Shown here: one piece after another, positions 26,783 through 34,887 of the stretch
Position numbering within the stretch: position 1 is the first letter of the stretch
Layout of the letters: every line of letters starts with the position of its first letter
DNA from: ZC4RG30 sp963777735
GTDB lineage: Bacteria; Pseudomonadota; Gammaproteobacteria; Steroidobacterales; Steroidobacteraceae
Direction of reading: 5' to 3'
Length of the DNA: 64,000 nt
Assembly (NCBI GenBank): GCA_963777735.1
Contig: CAVZRQ010000008.1
Coordinates: 930,001-994,000, forward strand
The notes under the pieces: generated by a model
What the model saw: only the letters and a program-made list of their open reading frames with translations
What the model was told of the DNA's origin: nothing
Databases searched by the model: none
Program-made: the position numbers and the translations under genes

Positions 26783-27352
26783 CTAGAGCAACGGCATGCC
26801 GATCAGCACGCGATGCAGCCAGAAGAGCGTGCCCGCATAGACGGCAAGGCCACCCCCAACCGCGATGGCATCGTTCCACGGCGAAGGCGCCGCACCGGCA
26901 ACCGGCCGCAGGACGCGCCGCTTCAATGAAATGCGATCAGCCACGGCCCATGCCAGGAAAGCACCAAAGAGCAGCACATCGGCCAATGTCCCGTTGGCAA
27001 GCAGATGCGCCAGTGCCCAGGCCTTCACGGCCACCAGCATCGGGTGTTTCACGGCCGACCTGATGCGCCCTGGCAGATAGGCCGCGAACAACAGCGGGAA
27101 CACCGGCACCATCAGCAGCATTGCCACATGGCGCAGCCACGGCGGCGGGGCATAAAGCAGGACAGGGGCCTGCCGGGCGACACCGTAGCCATGGACCAGC
27201 AACACGAATCCGGCGATGGAGATCAATGAAAACAGCGCGCGCCAGGCATTTGCCCCCAATGCAGCCGCCCATCGATCACGGCTGGCGGGTGCAACCATGG
27301 AGACAGAGTGAATGCCGATAAAAATCAGGAGTCCGAGAATCAGGAGCGTCAT
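26783..27352 (-). CDS. NnrU-family membrane protein
   Basis: A 189-residue membrane protein with about six hydrophobic segments. The start GLLIFIGIHSVSMV, the WRALFSLISIAGFVLLVHGY segment and PGRIRSAVKHPMLVAVKAWA followed by LAHLLANGTLADVLLFG are typical of NnrU proteins, which resemble isoprenylcysteine methyltransferases and were first linked to nitrite/NO respiration. No denitrification genes are adjacent. The ATG overlaps the stop of the zinc-peptidase gene by 4 bp, so the two are coupled. Confidence 0.87.
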   Translation of the reverse strand: MTLLILGLLIFIGIHSVSMVAPASRDRWAAALGANAWRALFSLISIAGFVLLVHGYGVARQAPVLLYAPPPWLRHVAMLLMVPVFPLLFAAYLPGRIRSAVKHPMLVAVKAWALAHLLANGTLADVLLFGAFLAWAVADRISLKRRVLRPVAGAAPSPWNDAIAVGGGLAVYAGTLFWLHRVLIGMPLL

Positions 27353-28416
27353 GGCGCAAACACCGTTTCGTGTACGAACTTCAGCTTACCAATGACTGCT
27401 GGCGACAGTACATACGGATAGCTGTCGGCGAGGCCCAGGCTACGGCTCAGGTTGTTCATCACATACGCCAGCGGCGTCCATGCCCCCAGCATGGCGTTGA
27501 AATCCGGGCATTGCTCCTGCAGCGGATTGACGGGCAATTTCAGCTGGGGCTCATCGGCCCGCCTTGGAATGATGAGCACGCCTGCCGTACCGGCGGTTTC
27601 CAGCGCATCCACCATGTGCATGAAATGCGCCCAGCATTCCGCCCAATCCTCCCAGGGATGCGAACTGGCGTAGGCACTGATGAACTGGTTTTCCCATTGC
27701 GGCGGAGGACCATTCTGGTAATGCTTCTGCAAGGCAGCGGCATAATCACTCTGCTCATCGCCAAAAAGGTCACGAAACTCCTGCAGCCGGGGGCTTTCAG
27801 CAACCAGTCGATCCCAGTAGTAGTGGCCGATCTCGTGACGGAAATGCCCGATCAGCGTGCGGTAGGGTTCGCGTTGCAGCACACGCTGCTGTTCGCGCTG
27901 CACATCGTCGGCCTCGGCGGCATTCACCGTGATGAGACCATTGTCGTGCCCGGTCAGGACCCGGCTTGCGTCGCCTCCCTGCGGCTGGTCGTGCAGAAAC
28001 TCGAAGGCGAGCCCCGAATCATTGGGTTCGACCTTCTGCTGCAATGGCAGCCGCATTCCCTGCAGTGTGTAGATCAACCGTCGCTTTGCCTTCTCGAGCC
28101 GGTACCAGGCTTCGCGATTGGCAGCGTCCCCCAGATTTGGAATGACGCGCGTAAACCGGCAGGACAGGCACTGCGGATTCGCATCCGCGACAGGTACCGC
28201 CCAGTTGCAGACCTGTTCCAGGGTGTAATTGCTGCACAGCCGGTACTTGCCCGCAGTGCGGTCACCGACTGCCGTCCATTCCGCGCCAGCATCTGTCGCA
28301 AGAGCCGCCATGCGCCGCTGGTCAGGGAGATAGGCCAGGGCATGACCGCATGCCAGACAACTGACGTTCTCGAAAAACACCAGCGCCTGGCAATTGCTGC
28401 AGTGGAAAGTCTTCAC
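27349..28416 (-). CDS. zinc-ribbon metallopeptidase-like protein (Peptidase_Mx type)
   Basis: A 355-residue cytoplasmic protein. An N-terminal zinc ribbon (CSNC at 6-9, CLAC at 20-23) is followed by a further cysteine group (Cys61, Cys70, CLSC at 83-86) and a metallopeptidase core with HEIGHYYWDRL (His194, Glu195, His198), the HExxH zinc site. ENQFISAYASSHPWEDWAECWAHFMHM supplies the third ligand region. This matches the 'putative zinc-binding metallopeptidase' family of unknown substrate. GTG start. It is coupled to the NnrU gene by a 4-bp overlap. Confidence 0.88.
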   Translation of the reverse strand: MKTFHCSNCQALVFFENVSCLACGHALAYLPDQRRMAALATDAGAEWTAVGDRTAGKYRLCSNYTLEQVCNWAVPVADANPQCLSCRFTRVIPNLGDAANREAWYRLEKAKRRLIYTLQGMRLPLQQKVEPNDSGLAFEFLHDQPQGGDASRVLTGHDNGLITVNAAEADDVQREQQRVLQREPYRTLIGHFRHEIGHYYWDRLVAESPRLQEFRDLFGDEQSDYAAALQKHYQNGPPPQWENQFISAYASSHPWEDWAECWAHFMHMVDALETAGTAGVLIIPRRADEPQLKLPVNPLQEQCPDFNAMLGAWTPLAYVMNNLSRSLGLADSYPYVLSPAVIGKLKFVHETVFAP

Positions 28417-28482
28417 GGCGTGCTACCCATGCGGTGCAAGTACACCGCACAATCCTCAAGGGCGGAATAGGATTTGTCTGAC

Positions 28483-29748
28483 ATGCAGCAGAACACGACC
28501 CGGGTTGTGATTGTGGGCGCCGGTTTCGCCGGCCTCGCCTGTGCACGCAGCCTCGGCCGCACGGGTTGTGAAGTCACTGTCGTTGACCGAAGCAACCACC
28601 ATCTCTTCCAACCCTTGCTGTACCAGGTGGCAACGGCTGGACTGGCCGCACCTGCCATTGCCGCTCCAACCCGCTTTCTGTTGCGCAAGTTCGGGAACAT
28701 ACGCACCCTGCTGGCCAACGTGCAGTCCATCCTCCCGACAGAACGCAAGGTCCTGCTCGATGATTCCACGACTCTGGATTACGACTATCTCGTGTTGGCC
28801 AGCGGCGCCACCCACAGCTACTTCGGCAAGGAAGAATGGGCTGCGCATGCCCCGGCATTGAAAACACTGGCGGATGCCCAGGACATCCGCCGTCGCGTAT
28901 TACAGGCCTTCGAGTACGCCGAACGCGCCGCCACTCCCGGCGAAGCCGCGATCTGGCTGCGTTTTGTGGTGATTGGTGGCGGCCCCACTGGCGTGGAGCT
29001 CGCCGGCACCCTGGCCGAAATCGCCAGACACACGCTGCCGCAGGAATTCCGGCGCATCGACTCGCGCCGCGCCGAGGTGCACCTGATCGAACTCTCTGAC
29101 CGCGTGCTCAGCGCCTTCCCCCCGGCCTTGTCCGCCAAGGCACGGGCGCAACTCCAGCAACTGGGCGTAACGGTGGCAACCGGAATGCGTGTGGTGAACA
29201 TCGATGCCGATGGCGTGACCCTGCAGGATGGCTCACGACTTTCCAGCCACACCGTGCTCTGGGCTGCCGGCGTGCAGGCGTCCCCGCTCGGACAGGATCT
29301 GGATGCCGAGTTGGACCGCGCGGGGCGCGTGCGCGTCAGGCCGGATCTCAGCCTGGCGGAACATCCGGAAATCTTCGTGGTGGGTGATCTCGCAAGCATC
29401 ACATCCGGGGGCAACCCAGTGCCTGGTGTCGGCGCCGCAGCCAAACAGATGGGGCGCACCGCCGCGCACAACATCCGGGCGCGTGTACTGAACGGCAAGC
29501 CCGCGTCATTCGTCTACCGCGACTACGGACTGCTCGCCACCATTGGCCGCAATGCCGCCGTGGGTACAGTGGGCGGCGTGCAGATGTCGGGAAAACTGGC
29601 CTGGCTGTTCTGGGTCTGCGTGCACCTGTTCTACCTGATCGGCTTCCGCAACCGGCTGGTAGTGCTGTTCGACTGGGCGTGGGCGTATGTCAGCTTTGAG
29701 CGCTCTGCACGCGTGTTCACCACAGAGGAGCCGAGGCGCAGGAACTAG
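28483..29748 (+). CDS. ndh: type II NADH:quinone oxidoreductase
   Basis: Single-subunit, non-proton-pumping NADH dehydrogenase (421 residues). The FAD-binding RVVIVGAGFAGLACARSL is at the N-terminus; NADH binding is at FVVIGGGPTGVELAG; the second FAD contact is FVVGDLAS and the quinone-site region PGVGAAAKQMGRTAA follows. The C-terminal YLIGFRNRLVVLFDWAWAYV is the amphipathic/membrane anchor typical of Ndh-2. ATG 28483 is taken as start with AGGA ten bases upstream; a TTG at 28474 is possible. The gene is convergent with the DUF2937 gene (4-bp overlap). Confidence 0.93.
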   Translation: MQQNTTRVVIVGAGFAGLACARSLGRTGCEVTVVDRSNHHLFQPLLYQVATAGLAAPAIAAPTRFLLRKFGNIRTLLANVQSILPTERKVLLDDSTTLDYDYLVLASGATHSYFGKEEWAAHAPALKTLADAQDIRRRVLQAFEYAERAATPGEAAIWLRFVVIGGGPTGVELAGTLAEIARHTLPQEFRRIDSRRAEVHLIELSDRVLSAFPPALSAKARAQLQQLGVTVATGMRVVNIDADGVTLQDGSRLSSHTVLWAAGVQASPLGQDLDAELDRAGRVRVRPDLSLAEHPEIFVVGDLASITSGGNPVPGVGAAAKQMGRTAAHNIRARVLNGKPASFVYRDYGLLATIGRNAAVGTVGGVQMSGKLAWLFWVCVHLFYLIGFRNRLVVLFDWAWAYVSFERSARVFTTEEPRRRN

Positions 29749-30254
29749 CGACGGGCAGCTTCAGCCATTGCGCCGAGACCTTTCCAGATCAGCAGGAACA
29801 GCAGCCACAGCGCCAGGCCAATGACAATCGCCATCAGCATGCCCTGGCCGTCCAGTGTGAACGCAGGCACGTGCGCCGACCATGTTGCCTGGAGCAGGTT
29901 GCCGTCCGGGTGCCGAATGACAAACAGCAGCTGCTGCCATGCGCCTCCCTGCAGGGCCTCCATCATGCCGCGCAGCCGCAGTTCGGCATCGACCATGGCC
30001 TGGATCGCAGCACCCTCAGCGCGGAAGGTCTGGTCCACGCTCGCGAGGTGATGCTGGATCAGCGCCTCGATGCTGCCGCGATGGAATCGATCTGCAATCG
30101 CGTGGAACGGCGCCAGGTCTTCCAGCACCTGATCCAGCCGGCCACCCACACGCTGGCGGTACTGCACCAGGAAACCCGGTACGCAACCACCGGCCACCGT
30201 GCCCGTTACGAGCACCGCCCTGTCTAGCAAACCTTTGAAGATTGCCACCGCCAT
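29745..30254 (-). CDS. DUF2937-family membrane protein
   Basis: A 169-residue protein with a short N-terminal hydrophobic region (LVTGTVAGGCVPGFLVQYRQ) and a C-terminal transmembrane helix (MLMAIVIGLALWLLFLLIWKGL), with a helical middle. GGCVPGFLVQYRQRVGGRLD with the following QVLEDLAPFHAIADRFH is the signature run of DUF2937 proteins. Function unknown. The gene lies between ndh (convergent) and the ArsR operon (divergent). Confidence 0.8.
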   Translation of the reverse strand: MAVAIFKGLLDRAVLVTGTVAGGCVPGFLVQYRQRVGGRLDQVLEDLAPFHAIADRFHRGSIEALIQHHLASVDQTFRAEGAAIQAMVDAELRLRGMMEALQGGAWQQLLFVIRHPDGNLLQATWSAHVPAFTLDGQGMLMAIVIGLALWLLFLLIWKGLGAMAEAARR

Positions 30255-30324
30255 GCAGTGAGTCTAGCGCCTGTACGGCGGGACCAACGGCTGGTGCATA
30301 ACAGTCCAGCGCGGATCCCATCAT

Positions 30325-30340
30325 TCAACCAGTTGGTTGA
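30325..30340 (+). promoter_or_regulatory. ArsR-family operator 1
   Basis: Perfect palindrome TCAACCA-GT-TGGTTGA. It overlaps the -35 hexamer of the arsR-family gene (TTGACA starts at 30337). The same arms recur in operator 2, 23 bp downstream. Confidence 0.7.
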
Positions 30341-30365
30341 CAGTTATCATCGCTGCCACTATATT
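30337..30365 (+). promoter_or_regulatory. sigma-70 promoter of the arsR-AHSA1-ykgJ operon
   Basis: Consensus -35 TTGACA (30337-30342), a 17-bp spacer, and -10 TATATT (30360-30365). The expected start site is 30372-30373, the A of the ATG itself, which predicts a leaderless or almost leaderless mRNA. Confidence 0.8.
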
Positions 30366-30381
30366 CAACCACATGGTTGAA
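30364..30381 (+). promoter_or_regulatory. ArsR-family operator 2
   Basis: Perfect palindrome TTCAACCA-CA-TGGTTGAA overlapping the end of the -10, the predicted start site and the start codon (ATGGTTGAA encodes MVE). Binding would block initiation, so the regulator likely represses its own operon. Confidence 0.72.
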
Positions 30382-30735
30382 CAACATGCACCCCAGCTGA
30401 ATGCCATCTTCCACGCCCTGGGAGACACGACCCGCAGGCAGATGCTGCGCGAACTCGCCGCTGGCGAACGTTCCGTAGGACAACTTGCGGAGCCCTTCTC
30501 CATTTCGCTGGCTGCAGCCTCCAAGCACATCAAGGCCCTGGAAAAGGCAGGGCTGATCCGTCGCGAGATCTGCGGTCGATCACACCTGTGCCATCTGGAA
30601 CCCGGGCCTCTGTCCAGCGCCCATGAATGGCTGGGATTCTACGAGCGCTTCTGGAACTCACGGCTCGACCGCCTGGAACAGCTGCTTCTGGCTGAAGACG
30701 CACGCCCGGCCACCCCCTCACGTCGGAGAAAATAG
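30373..30735 (+). CDS. ArsR-family transcriptional repressor (SdpR-like)
   Basis: A 120-residue winged-helix regulator. The start MVEQHAPQLNAIFHALGDTT with RRQMLRELAAGERSVGQLAE and FSISLAAASKHIKALEKAGL (recognition helix) is the standard SdpR-type ArsR pattern. No Cys-based metal site is present, so a metal signal is unlikely. The ATG at 30373 fits the family N-terminus; a TTG at 30337 would lie inside the -35 element. Two operators cover the promoter. The AHSA1 gene follows with no gap, the usual partner of these regulators. Confidence 0.92.
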   Translation: MVEQHAPQLNAIFHALGDTTRRQMLRELAAGERSVGQLAEPFSISLAAASKHIKALEKAGLIRREICGRSHLCHLEPGPLSSAHEWLGFYERFWNSRLDRLEQLLLAEDARPATPSRRRK

Positions 30736-31269
30736 ATGAGCAGAACTGCAAACACCGAAGCTTTCGGCACCCTGACTGAACCTGCCACGCTGACACTGCA
30801 GCGTGTTTTGCCCGGCCCGATCGAACGCGTATGGGCGTATCTCACTGAAAGCGAACTACGCCGCAAGTGGTTGGCAGCGGGCGACATGAAACCCGTCTCC
30901 GGCACTTCGTTCGAGTTCGTCTGGCGCAACGACGAACTCGCCTGCCCGCCCAGCCAGCGTCCCGCAGGCTTCCCGGAAGAACACCGCATGCTGTGCCTCA
31001 TCAAGGAATTCGATCCACCCCGCAAACTCGTGTTTACATGGAATGGCAGCGGCGATGTTTCCTTCGAGCTCGAAACTCAGGGGAAGGATGTCCGGCTCAC
31101 ATTGATCCATCGCCGTGTTGCCGACCGCTCGACCCTGCTCAACATCGGCGCAGGCTGGCACATGCATCTCGACTTGCTGGTCGCTACTGTCAAGGGCTCG
31201 GCCGCCGATCCCTTCTGGGATGGATGGTTGCGACTGAAGCAGGAGTATGACCAGCGACTGCCCACATGA
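30736..31269 (+). CDS. AHSA1/SRPBCC-domain protein
   Basis: A 177-residue START-like (SRPBCC) fold protein related to the Hsp90 ATPase activator homologues. LTLQRVLPGPIERVWAYLTE, SELRRKWLAAGDM, FDPPRKLVFTW and a C-terminal GWHMHLDLLVATVKG match the family, which forms a hydrophobic ligand-binding cavity. It starts immediately after the ArsR stop codon (no gap) and overlaps the YkgJ gene by 4 bp. ArsR-AHSA1 pairs are common; the ligand is not known. Confidence 0.9.
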   Translation: MSRTANTEAFGTLTEPATLTLQRVLPGPIERVWAYLTESELRRKWLAAGDMKPVSGTSFEFVWRNDELACPPSQRPAGFPEEHRMLCLIKEFDPPRKLVFTWNGSGDVSFELETQGKDVRLTLIHRRVADRSTLLNIGAGWHMHLDLLVATVKGSAADPFWDGWLRLKQEYDQRLPT

Positions 31270-31553
31270 GCCATGCACCCTACAAGGCAGAGCTGGCTTG
31301 CCGCAGCAACTGCGCAGCGTGCTGTATCGCGCCCTCCATCTCCAGCCCCATTCCCGGCATGCCGCAGGGGAAGCCGGCCGGGGTGCGCTGCGTGCAACTG
31401 GATTCACAGGACCGGTGCCTGCTGTTCGGCAAACCCGAACGGCCCGCCGTTTGCAGCTCACTGCGCCCAACACGGGAAATGTGTGGCGACAACCGCGAGC
31501 AGGCGATGCAGCGCCTGGAGTTGCTGGAGCGGGCCACACGTCCCGCTCCCTAA
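31266..31553 (+). CDS. YkgJ-family cysteine cluster protein
   Basis: A 95-residue protein with the zinc/iron-chelating cysteine pattern: CRSNCAACC near the N-terminus, then ISSPIPGMPQGKPAGVRCVQ, CLLFGKPERPAVCSSLRP and MCG. Eight or so cysteines in a small domain suggest a metal cluster. It starts 4 bp inside the AHSA1 gene (ATGA overlap). The 61-bp gap to the convergent DUF3237 gene shows no clear terminator. Confidence 0.9.
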   Translation: MSHAPYKAELACRSNCAACCIAPSISSPIPGMPQGKPAGVRCVQLDSQDRCLLFGKPERPAVCSSLRPTREMCGDNREQAMQRLELLERATRPAP

Positions 31554-31614
31554 CAACCCCGCGTGGCAGGTGCTACCGCTGGCAGCATCAGGATGTGACG
31601 CACATTCTTCTCTC

Positions 31615-32178
31615 TCATTTGATCTGGTAGAACTTGATGCGGATGGCATCAAGCCGTGGTGGTGCCCCTGGTGCAGCGGCAGCCGAGGGATCGAGCTCCA
31701 GCGTCGCGACGAAATGCGCATGCGTCATCCATTCATGCGGCCCCTTCGGGGCCTCGAAGCGTGGTCGAAGCCAGGTACGCTCGCCCCCAGGCGCGGCCTG
31801 AGCACAGTTGAACCCCTCGTTGAGGATATGAATGACGGTGCCGTCTTCGGCACGCCAGAAATAGTCTGCCGTCAGTGAACCGCAGCCACCGGGGTAGTTC
31901 AGCTGGAAATCCCAGCCTCCGGGAATTACCTCACCCTTGAACTTCGGCCCGACAACCGAGCCTCCCGTGATCGGGATGTATTGACGACGCCCATAGGCTG
32001 TCTCGCCCAGCACCACCGCGGGAGACAGTGTGACCCTTGCCTCGAACGCAAATTCAGCGCGCGGCATGGCCGCCGCAGGTGGCGTCGTGCCAAGAGGCGT
32101 CCGCGCCGGCGGCTGCTGGGAAAGCGCTGCGCCGCACATCGCCAGTGTCACGAGCAAGAGTTTGAGCCGATCTGCCAT
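31615..32178 (-). CDS. exported DUF3237-family protein
   Basis: A 187-residue protein with a signal peptide (LKLLLVTLAMCGAALS) and a Pro-rich linker. The mature domain has FEARVTLSPAVVLGETAYGR followed by RQYIPITGGSVVGP, and ADYFWRAEDGTVIHILNEGF, diagnostic of DUF3237, a beta-barrel family of unknown function widespread in aromatic-degrading proteobacteria and fungi. Most members lack a signal peptide, so export is unusual but not unique. Single gene. Confidence 0.85.
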   Translation of the reverse strand: MADRLKLLLVTLAMCGAALSQQPPARTPLGTTPPAAAMPRAEFAFEARVTLSPAVVLGETAYGRRQYIPITGGSVVGPKFKGEVIPGGWDFQLNYPGGCGSLTADYFWRAEDGTVIHILNEGFNCAQAAPGGERTWLRPRFEAPKGPHEWMTHAHFVATLELDPSAAAAPGAPPRLDAIRIKFYQIK

Positions 32179-32237
32179 ACCGCCCCCGATATTCTGGATT
32201 GGCGGCGAGTATCACCGCCGGAAGGCGGCTCTGTAAA

Positions 32238-33290
32238 TCACGCCAGTCTGCGCGCCTCTGTCACCAGGCGATCCACCATCTCCGGTGTGGTCTGGAAGGA
32301 AGTCACCAGCCTCGCCACCCCTTCGCCCCAGCGGCCAACGTAAAAATCGAAGCCTCCCTGCAGCAGCCGCTGCTGCAGGACTTCCGGAAACCGCACGAAC
32401 AGCATGTTGGTCACTGTCGGAACAACCAACTCCACGCCGCGCACCTCTGCCAGTCCGTCGGCCAGCCGGCGTGCCATGGCATTGGCGTGCCGCGCGTCGG
32501 CCAGCCACAGGTCATCCTGCAGGTAGGCCTGCATCTGCGCACCGACGAAACGCATCTTGGACAGCAGATGCCCCGCGCGCTTGCGCCGGAACGGCAGCGT
32601 CTCCCACAGCGCATCGTTGAACACAACCAGCGCCTCGGCGTTCAGGGCACCGTTCTTGGTTGCGCCGAAGGAAAGCACATCCACCCCGGCTTTCCAGGTG
32701 AGTTCTGCTGGAGTGCATCCCAGTGCGACGAGTGCATTGGCAAATCGGGCCCCGTCCATATGCAGGGGCACTGCCTGTTCGCGGCACACCCGGCTGATCG
32801 CCGCAATCTGGTCGGGTGAATACACCTGCCCCTCTTCGGTCGACTGCGTAAGGCTGACGCTCGACGGCTGCACTTCGTGCACATCGCCCCTGCCGTGCTG
32901 CAATTCGATGGCCAGCAACTGCGGATCAAGACGCGGCCCGGAACTTGCCGAAGGCACCAGCTTCAGGCCCGCACCAAAGAACTCCGGCGCCCCGCATTCA
33001 TCAGTATGAATATGCGCGAGCCGGTGGCAGAGCACACTTCCCCAAGGGGGAGTCATTGCCGCCACGGCGAGTGAATTGGCAGCCGTGCCTGTATTCAACA
33101 GCAGCACACCCACCTTGCGTTCGAACACACGGCAAAGTTCTTCTTCAGCCCGTTTTGTCCAGGCGTCGGCGCCGTAGGGATAGGCGCTGCCGGAATTGCA
33201 GGCCAGCATGGCCTCGAGGATCCGCGGGGCTGCCCCCGCGTCGTTGTCACTGCGGAAGCTGATACTTCCGGAAGGGCTTTGCACGCTCAT
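32238..33290 (-). CDS. ltaE: low-specificity L-threonine aldolase
   Basis: Fold-type I PLP enzyme (350 residues) cleaving threonine or allo-threonine to glycine and acetaldehyde. FRSDNDAGAAPRILEAML starts the family domain; LNTGTAANSLA, the AHIHTDECGAPEFF block, LHMDGARFANAL (Asp179) and DVLSFGATKNGA (PLP-lysine Lys212) follow. Length is normal. Related beta-hydroxy amino acid aldolases cannot be excluded. Single gene with no obvious operon partner. Confidence 0.93.
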   Translation of the reverse strand: MSVQSPSGSISFRSDNDAGAAPRILEAMLACNSGSAYPYGADAWTKRAEEELCRVFERKVGVLLLNTGTAANSLAVAAMTPPWGSVLCHRLAHIHTDECGAPEFFGAGLKLVPSASSGPRLDPQLLAIELQHGRGDVHEVQPSSVSLTQSTEEGQVYSPDQIAAISRVCREQAVPLHMDGARFANALVALGCTPAELTWKAGVDVLSFGATKNGALNAEALVVFNDALWETLPFRRKRAGHLLSKMRFVGAQMQAYLQDDLWLADARHANAMARRLADGLAEVRGVELVVPTVTNMLFVRFPEVLQQRLLQGGFDFYVGRWGEGVARLVTSFQTTPEMVDRLVTEARRLA

Positions 33291-33321
33291 TCCCCGACTC
33301 TAGCCCATGTCCGCACCCGGT

Positions 33322-34254
33322 TCAGCGATAGGCGGACGGCAGCGGATACAAACCGTCGTTGTACGGCGGCCAGTTTGGCACCGGCCGGTCTTCCGGCGCG
33401 TAGTAGAACGCCGCGTGCACATCCCGGATCTTGCCGTGATCCAGATGGAACACCTCGGTGAAGTGATTGCGGCGCTTGGCATTCCTGGCTTCGCGCAGGA
33501 ACATGGCCGACACCATCACGGCCTGCGACTCTTCATCGATCACGAAGTAATCGCGGATCGCCACGGTGGCGACACCGAAGTCAGCCTGCGTTCGGCAATC
33601 GGTCTTGCCGTTGTTGCCGATATCCATGTTCACCGTCATGGCGGAATTGAATGTCGGAAAGCCGTTCTCGTAGCGAGTACACCCGGGGTGCCCCTTCACG
33701 ATGAATCCGTTCCGGCTCGTGATGCCGTCGAAGTAGGTATTCACCACCGCCTGCAGAGCCTCGCGTTGCAGCCGCTCGCCTTTCGGCACCACGCGCTGAG
33801 CTGGCAAAGTGGCGCGCAGTGTTTCGATGTTGAACGGAGTCTTGCCGGGTTCACCGGTCATGCCCGGATCACTCTTGCGGGCGATGAACCATTCCGCTTC
33901 GGTCACCTGATTCCATTTCACCTTGAGGCGGACGGCCACCACTGCCTCTTCCTCGCCCATCATCACCGTGCCGAAGTACCCGGCCTGACCCTGAACCGGG
34001 TCGAGGTAACGACGCTGAATGGACCCCAGTCCAGTCACGTTCTTCCAGGCACCCTGTCCTTCAGGAATGACGACGGCATTTTCCGTCTGGCGGAAACCCA
34101 CCCACAGGCCGGCGGCCTCGGGTTTGTGATTGCCCACCGCCGCAAGATAGGTGTCCAGATGGCGCGTGAGACAGGCGCGGTTGCAATCCTGCGCGCTGGC
34201 AGTGGCGGAGCCGAGCAGCAAACCGAGGCATAGCAGAGCAATGGATGGTTTCAT
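33322..34254 (-). CDS. exported protein of unknown function, possibly SnoaL/NTF2-like
   Basis: A 310-residue protein with a signal peptide (MKPSIALLCLGLLLGSATAS AQ). The mature start QDCNRACLTRHLDTYLAAVG is followed by REALQAVVNTYFDGITSRNG and later DYFVIDEESQAVMVSAMFLR and YNDGLYPLPSAYR, which suggests two NTF2-like halves. Such proteins occur repeatedly in proteobacterial steroid/aromatic degraders, but no catalytic residues can be named. It is divergent from another NTF2-like protein gene with a strong AAGAAGG-type ribosome binding site. Confidence 0.7.
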   Translation of the reverse strand: MKPSIALLCLGLLLGSATASAQDCNRACLTRHLDTYLAAVGNHKPEAAGLWVGFRQTENAVVIPEGQGAWKNVTGLGSIQRRYLDPVQGQAGYFGTVMMGEEEAVVAVRLKVKWNQVTEAEWFIARKSDPGMTGEPGKTPFNIETLRATLPAQRVVPKGERLQREALQAVVNTYFDGITSRNGFIVKGHPGCTRYENGFPTFNSAMTVNMDIGNNGKTDCRTQADFGVATVAIRDYFVIDEESQAVMVSAMFLREARNAKRRNHFTEVFHLDHGKIRDVHAAFYYAPEDRPVPNWPPYNDGLYPLPSAYR

Positions 34255-34338
34255 GTGGCCCCCTTCTTCTTGTACCTGTAGCCATTGGAGCGCCTACCGT
34301 GTTCCACTTGGCCAGAGCTGTCAATTGAAGGAGGCCTT

Positions 34339-34869
34339 GTGTTCCGGTCCAATCCAGTCCAGACGACCACACTTGCTGCCTCCATGACATGCCTGGTGCT
34401 GCTCGGCATCGCCCCGGGGGTTGCAGGTGCCGCAGCACCTTCATCCATTGAACAACGCACGCAAAAGCTCGAAGACCAGCAGTCCATCGAACGCCTGCTG
34501 CTGGAATACGGCCGCACGCTCGACAATCGCAATTTTGCAGCCTACGCGCAGCTGTTCGCCCGGCAAGGCGAGTGGCAAGGCGCGCTCGGCACCTTTCGCG
34601 GCCCGGCGGCCATCCAGGCCGCCATGGAGAAGAGTTTCAATTCCGCAGCCGCGATCGCCGACATACCCAAGGGCAGCAATTTTCACGTGATGTCGAACTT
34701 CATCATCGACGTGCAGGGCGATCGCGCCACGGCAACCTCGATGTTCATCTTCTACAAGATGGAAAAGAGCACGCCTGTTGCCGCGGTTGCGGGCCGCTAT
34801 GAAGACGTGCTCATCCGGGAAGACGGCGCGTGGAAATTCCTGCAGCGCTCCGCCCTCCCCCCCGGGTGA
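34339..34869 (+). CDS. exported SnoaL-like (NTF2-fold) protein
   Basis: A 176-residue protein with an export signal (TTTLAASMTCLVLLGIAPGV followed by AGAAA) and a SnoaL-like domain: EDQQSIERLLLEYGRTLDNR, NFAAYAQLFARQGEWQ and VAGRYEDVLIREDGAWKFLQ RSALPPG. The fold often carries polyketide cyclases or steroid isomerases, but many members are non-catalytic. The GTG at 34339 is chosen for its AAGGAGG; ATG 34285 adds residues without export features. Confidence 0.78.
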   Translation: MFRSNPVQTTTLAASMTCLVLLGIAPGVAGAAAPSSIEQRTQKLEDQQSIERLLLEYGRTLDNRNFAAYAQLFARQGEWQGALGTFRGPAAIQAAMEKSFNSAAAIADIPKGSNFHVMSNFIIDVQGDRATATSMFIFYKMEKSTPVAAVAGRYEDVLIREDGAWKFLQRSALPPG

Positions 34870-34887
34870 AACCGGACAAACGCGAAC

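Noticed and set aside
32208..32226. Hairpin CCGCC-GGAA-GGCGG after the threonine aldolase gene
   Set aside because: Short stem without a T-run on the minus strand; not enough to call a terminator.
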